DNA of 64,000 nucleotides, taken from the NCBI GenBank assembly GCA_019614645.1, contig JABWDB010000008.1, positions 7,688,001 through 7,752,000 of the forward strand. The letters run 5' to 3'. The notes under the pieces were generated by a model, which ran no database searches, had not been told where the DNA came from, and saw only the letters and a program-made list of their open reading frames with translations. The position numbers and the translations under genes are program-made. Positions 58,759 to 64,000 of this stretch are shown here, piece by piece. Numbering within the stretch: the stretch's first letter is position 1; each line of letters starts with the position of its first letter. This DNA is from Stratiolaelaps scimitus (taxonomy: Eukaryota; Arthropoda; Arachnida; Mesostigmata; Laelapidae).

Positions 58759-59313
58759 ATAATAGCACAACTCCCTGGACTAACTCCCGGTCCCGCGGTG
58801 GCTCCGGTCAGAATTCATGCACCGGCGAGCACGGCCCGCCGGCAGGCAAGCAGGCAGCCGGCCGAGCAAACGGTGAAGTCGCGGACGAACACTGCGAGTT
58901 AGACGAAGCATTCAGTCATGAGAATGACTATCGTGAGCGATGCGTGACTATGACGGTACCAACTTCTTCAGACTGACACGGACAGGGAATGAGAGGGCGT
59001 CGAGGCCGGAGGGGATATGCTGTGCCACGCGAGGTGCACTGCCATCGTCGTCACCCACATGACAGACTTCATTTCGCGGAAGACCTCAGAGGACTGGGAT
59101 GTTCGTCCTCCGTTCGTCGGCGGCCGAGCGGCTTCGGACACGACCTCAGAAGTGGCGATCCGACAAAACACTACAACGGGCAATTATCCACGAAACGAGC
59201 GGGTGGATGATGCGCGCAGACTGGCGGGTGATGCGAGACACGTATATCAAAATTTACAATTCGTCTCTCAGCGACTACTATTACCACTAGCGGCAGTCGT
59301 AATTATTATTTAG
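58759..59313 (+). CDS. Candidate coding region, possibly two open frames, unknown protein
   Basis: A long T-rich tract ending TTTTTGTAG at 58758 looks like a strong acceptor. The downstream sequence is GC-rich and stop-poor. One frame runs to TGA at 58974-58976 (N-S-T-T-P-W-T-N ... T-V-P-T-S-S-D). A second has an ATG at 59017 and runs 98 residues to 59313, reading T-A-I-V-V-T-H-M-T-D-F-I-S-R-K-T-S-E-D-W-D-V and ending in a hydrophobic L-L-L-P-L-A-A-V-V-I-I-I. No family is recognised. Antisense frames are open too, so the coding strand is uncertain. Confidence 0.22.
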
Positions 59314-59434
59314 CAACATCGAGTTGTTGTTAGTGTTAAAAATATCGTAACTGGAGATTACTAAGGTCATTCGATTATGATTAGGCTATTGGTGTTCGTG
59401 ATTTGTCGAATTTCACTTTTATCACAGGCCATTG

Positions 59435-59437
<3 letters not shown>

Positions 59438-59469
<32 letters not shown>
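59438..59469. repeat. (AT)n microsatellite
   Basis: About 32 bp of AT dinucleotides. Confidence 0.92.
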
Positions 59470-59473
<4 letters not shown>

Positions 59474-62400
59474 TTTCCATATATCGTGGTATACCACAAT
59501 ACTTACTGTATGCGTACTGTACGGACCCCTTTAAATTGCATTGCTTCATAAGACGGACCCCCTGCAAATGTTAAACAGTGAGGATCGAGGCCGTGCGCTT
59601 TCGTCCGTGTCCTCCGATTACAAGGCGCACACGAATGGACCACGCCACCAGGTGATACTGCGAACACCTAAATCTACAGAGCAGTACGGTAATCCGTAAA
59701 TGTTTTAGAATTTGCCAAATTGCAGAATATTGCAACGTTTCCAAGGTTGACTCGTATGGATATTCTCGTTTGTATACTGAGAGTCGTACCATTGTGACGA
59801 AGACAAGCAATGAACTGATCCCGAATTTATAAGTATTATAAAAAAAACTCGTCAGTTGAACCAAATGGTTTGCGGATGGTCTCCAATGGCAGGTTTCGTT
59901 CGCACGTCTAGCGGTTCGTGACTTTTGCCCAACAGACCTAATTCAATTGGGACAAGCCCGGAAAACGAAGTCACTCTCAAAGAGAAATGGAGGTCTCACG
60001 GACAAGCCTTATTTGGCCTATTCCCAATAGACTAGCAGCTCCGCGAGGACAAAGGTGAAATCACAGCGTTTCTAACAGCGGTTCGAGTTGTATGATGGTT
60101 AGCGTTATATTTTACGATTTCATGCAGTCGTTGTTGCGAGTCAGATCGTCATTGTCAAGTGACGAATAGTAATAATCTCATAAGAATCCGCAGGCGTATA
60201 TAACTATTTCGTCCTCAAGATGAATTAGCAAAATGGTAAAAATAATATTCCAGTTAAACTGCTTATACCAGTCACACACAGTTCTCGATACGAAACAGGA
60301 AGCTGCGCCGCGCAATGTGGACAAAGTTCGGCTAGATTCGGTGTTCATACAACTCGAGCGACTACCTATTGTCCAACCTGCAAATTGAATCGGACAGCGT
60401 GAGATCTGCAATGGCGAACCCAAGCCATTGCAGCTGAGCTGTGACCTATTCAAACAACAACAGACGATCCACTCCTTGTTTCCTTAGCTGCACTCTCACG
60501 GGAAAGAGAGAGAGAGAGAGGCAGAGATTGCAGTGCTGTAATATTACATACAATTCAATAGAAATTCTCCACTATTGATCAAAAAGTTGGCGTATATCAT
60601 ACACCGCATGTTCAGTATAAAAACGAATTCACTTGCATCACTCGATGTGAACGTCCGCCTGACTCAGATTGCATGATTCTACGAAATATGTCCCATGAAA
60701 TATAAAAATGCTCCCCTATTTTTGCTCTCAATGGCAGTCGATTCAGGGTATTACGGCATCAATAGTCAGTGACTGCACTTTTCTTATTTTGTTCACAAGC
60801 TCCATCTTGGCCTGGCCGCCGTCGCTCGGAGTTACGACGCTGTTCTCTGCACAATCCAGAAATTTAGCATTGTCCAAAAAGTTTACTGCCCCCCCCACCC
60901 AACTTGTGGTAACCATATCACAGGAATGCGGGTGCACCGGACCCCGAGTCGGGCCAAGCGAACGTGTTCAAACGTTCATGTTTACGAGCGGTTACGCTGG
61001 ATCGTAATAATTTAATAATAATAATAATCACGATGGTAAAATAGTGGCAGAACAAGGGACTCTGCAAAGCAGCGTCCCCTTTGAATCTTCTAGTTCTTAT
61101 TTCCGGTATCTAAACTAGAATTCCTTGATTGCTTGCTGTATATGCTACATCAAGACGAAGCTATGCGAATGTTTATTGTTGACGTCGACAGCATCGTTGA
61201 TGCTGAAATTTCGTGATTTAATCTTCGCGCTTCGAAGAATCTTCCCGCTTGGCTCTCTCGTGTACGCGCGGCACCGCATTGGGGCCAGGTTACGTTTCTG
61301 CGAGTTTTGCCAACGGATGTTCTGTCTTTTCGACGATGATAAGCCCAGCCTGATGGATGCAAGCTGACCTGTGGACCGTTCTTCTCAGCCACTTGACGTG
61401 CGTGTGTATTTTTTTTTTTCGAAAAAATTATATTCCTCTTGTATTAACACATATGCTACAATGAAAGTGATCACTCAAATGAAGATGGCGATAACCAAGT
61501 TTAAGCGCAGACACTTAGCGGACGTTATCACCAAGGCAAGAAATTCGTTTCCTCCACTCCGCGTCCATTGGAATGCATTGTATCTACGTACAATGAACGA
61601 GCTTCACATCTGACGTTCTTCGCAAATGCATTTTTATGTGAGGATTCGGCGATTCTCTCTTTATTTTGTTGACAAGTTCACATTAATTAACCGTAAAAAA
61701 AGAAACGTACAGGATGTGTAATTGGGTGCAAATACTATAAGTGGGTAGATATCCGTGTGGTATATGAGTTCTGCAGAGGCTTGTTATAAATATGTTATTA
61801 ACGGGACCGGTACGGGAATGAAGGATATCACTACTCCCTAAAAAAATGATGAGTGTAAGACTCAATCAATAAGATCAATCAATCCAATCATGAGATCGAT
61901 ATAGTACTTTATTGTATTCACAATACTCTATTGTACATTCTGCACAGTAATTGTACCTGTGGGCGTATGTATATATTTTGCTACATCACTGCTCATCATT
62001 GAGATTTTCACGCTTTGACGGCAATGTCGTTATCAGAGAGGGGGACAAACAGAGAGAGATTTGCAGATCAAAAGAACACAGTATGTTGTATCATAACTAC
62101 AACTAATATCATTAATATGATGAAATATATAGCGCAGCGCTGGCAAGACCTGTCGCCCCGAGCAACCAGATGAGTCATGCGCAGTAACCATTACTGCTAG
62201 TCGAGAGTTGAAAAATGCTCTAAAATGTTTCGTTTTAATTTTGAAACCTTTTAATTACACTTTTTGTTAATAGGCTTAGTTTGCAGTTTCACAGATGTAA
62301 AAGCATAACTCACATTCAAATACCGGCCATCTCCTGTTTTTTCGCCTGGGTATTTTTCGATTCTCGAACGATTCGCGGTCGAGTCGGGTCTGGCCTATGA

Positions 62401-63103
62401 AACAAAAGCAGATAGCATACTAAGGCTACTATCCTGTACTGCATTTAAATATAGTCATACCAGATTATTTCCTCTGAGGAACAGTACATACGACTAGGAT
62501 TCGTTTCACTAAAGCTGCCACTCCCTTGACAGACAGACAGCGACGTGTTAATTGGCCAGATACGCTCGAATCTGTACCGTAGCGCGAGCTCAATTGTAGC
62601 GTTTAGCATTTATAATTGTATCATGTGGATCCGTTGGCAGCAGTGGCAGCAATAAGCGAAGGCTCTGCACAACGTAGTCATTGTGACTTGTTGACCACAA
62701 CAGCGGAGGCACAAGAAATAGTCGGTATGTCCAGACGTCGGTTTAGGAATTAGTCGCTCGGAGTCTCTGTTCTGGTGATGGAATTATTCTAGTGACGGAG
62801 GGTCGTCGTCTTGCTCCTGTTGTTCAGGTGACGATATCCTGCTGGGATAGCCGATGGCCCGGCCATTGTTCTTGTTTTGCATCAGCTAATCTAAATGGGA
62901 CCAATTTAGATATAGACGATAAACCCGCCATGCACGAAACTCGAAAGTTTTCTAAAATCTACGTAACAGCACGATTTTAGAGAATGCATTTGCTACACAG
63001 CTGCTTCGCAAAAAGGGATGGACAATCTTGTCGCTGTTTTCTAAAGACTTCCTTCTGCACAATACGCGTATATCGTTTTAAGTGATATATATATATATTT
63101 AAG
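59470..63103. other. Unassigned DNA
   Basis: No supported gene. Simple features are a GA tract near 60505-60522, TAA units near 61010-61030, a C6 run near 60893 and a short AT tract at about 63086-63098. A 64-residue minus frame at 60743-60937 looks protein-like but begins at GTG and has no support. Confidence 0.4.
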
Positions 63104-63120
63104 TGGTGTCGTGGTTAGCG
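63104..63120 (+). other. tRNA A-box-like fragment
   Basis: TGGTGTCGTGGTTAGCG closely matches a tRNA D-arm/A-box. No convincing B-box follows. It lies just right of a short AT tract, like other tRNA-like fragments in the window. Confidence 0.35.
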
Positions 63121-63267
63121 CTTTAGATGACCGTATTCGCCATTCGTATAGACCAGCTGGGATTTTCTCAGTATGTTGCGTTTTTGGTACACGTGTACGC
63201 ATAGTTGTCCCGCGAGCTCCGGTGGCCAGCTGGGTGAATCCCCCTTGGTTTTCAACTCGCAATAGGA

Positions 63268-63351
63268 GCAGGGTCATTACCGTTGTGTTTTTCAATAAAA
63301 TCCTTTCAAGTTTTATGAGCAACTTTTTACTCTCTCGCCCTCTCTCTCATG

Positions 63352-63384
<33 letters not shown>

Positions 63385-63462
63385 GAGGGAGGGTCAGAAA
63401 GTAAAAAGTAGCTCTTAATCCTGGAACAATTTTATTGAAAAACACCCCGGTAATGACCCTGC
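63268..63462. mobile_element. Mariner-like foldback: 84-bp inverted repeat around (AT)n
   Basis: The left arm (about 63268-63350) and right arm (about 63379-63462) are reverse complements with several mismatches. Both share GCAGGGTCATTACCG, GTGTTTTTCAATAAAAT and CTTTTTACT-like blocks. The AT tract between them is flanked by CTCTCTCAT and its counterpart ATGAGGGAGGG. The terminus GAGGGAGGGTCAGAAAGTAAAAAG has the look of a mariner-type inverted terminal repeat facing a TA-rich core. No transposase is seen. It may be two solo termini head to head or a MITE with an expanded TA core. Confidence 0.6.
63351..63378. repeat. (AT)n core of the foldback
   Basis: AT dinucleotide run between the two inverted arms. 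Confidence 0.9.
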
Positions 63463-64000
63463 CTCCGTTGTTTAGGCACAACAACGGTGTCACACGTCGG
63501 CACTCTTGATGGAAACTATGCGTTAGTCCCTCGTTCTCTGTCAGTCCCCATATCTAAACCGTGGTTGAAGCCGCGTACGGGGAGCAAGCGGCAGATGGCT
63601 AATGGCAAGTTGCCGATAAGAATTGCGCTGTACATTGAAGCTCGACGCTGATCTAAAAGATGTGTTCTTCTCGGCGTCCGATTCACTACGTCAGTGAGTG
63701 CGATTCTGTCGACTCGGTGACAGGCTGCCAATCCCCGTTGTTTCCCATTCGCTCGCCTGCTTCCTAGCTCTGTTCCAATCGTCAGTGACAGTAACAGGCA
63801 ACGTCCAGCTGCGGTCCTCTTGTCTACGAGGTGTTCCGTTCGTTGCTGATTTCTCTGCACTTTATCTCAGCAACGGCGTCCTTCCGTAATCTTTTTCCCT
63901 TGACATCGACAATTGCGAGGACGATAGTAGTGCCCAGTGAGGCGAGAGCAACAGTTCGCAGCAGTATCAGGCAACGGTAGACACTATTACATATTGTTAA
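63463..64000. other. Unassigned DNA
   Basis: No gene or repeat supported. A 114-residue minus frame at 63516-63860 shows no transposase motif. Confidence 0.4.

Noticed and set aside
60743..60937. 64-residue minus-strand frame with protein-like composition
   Set aside because: It starts at GTG, has no splice or family support, and the plus strand is also open over the region.

Overview
The window looks like nuclear DNA of an arthropod. There are no bacterial-style operons, coding DNA is sparse and interrupted by introns with canonical GT/AG sites, and microsatellites are very dense: (AT)n, (CT)n, (GT)n and CAG/CAA/GCC triplets. An R1-clade LINE insertion and tRNA-derived pol III-like elements are present. 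A mite or tick would fit, but that is a guess that only a database comparison could settle. Two features are firmly supported.

First, a 5'-truncated non-LTR retrotransposon lies at 2868-4430. It carries the end of a reverse transcriptase with a YADD active site, an R1-like C-terminal Cys/His motif, a poly(A) tail and a perfect 16-bp target-site duplication. Second, a plus-strand gene at about 52.45-56.16 kb encodes a 602-residue single-pass leucine-rich-repeat membrane protein of the capricious/tartan type. It has a signal peptide, LRRNT, about 13 LRRs, LRRCT, a transmembrane helix and a tyrosine-rich cytoplasmic tail ending in a PDZ-ligand-like motif. Its start codon appears to be split by an 856-bp intron (AT | G).

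Layout: 1-2.85 kb is unassigned with simple repeats. 2.85-4.45 kb is the LINE. 4.45-50.4 kb is mostly non-coding, with microsatellites, about eight tRNA-like elements, several strong hairpins and a few weak coding candidates (11.5, 14.0, 23.4, 29.3, 38.0 and 46.3 kb). A possible terminal exon with a membrane helix sits at 50.4 kb. 52.4-56.2 kb is the LRR gene. 56.2-63.2 kb is again mostly unassigned, with weak exon candidates at 57.7 and 58.8-59.3 kb. A mariner-like inverted repeat around an (AT)n tract lies at 63.27-63.46 kb.

I see no coherent multi-gene system. The observations most worth checking are the split start codon, the clean LINE insertion, the inverted repeats built around AT tracts, and the dispersed tRNA-like elements.
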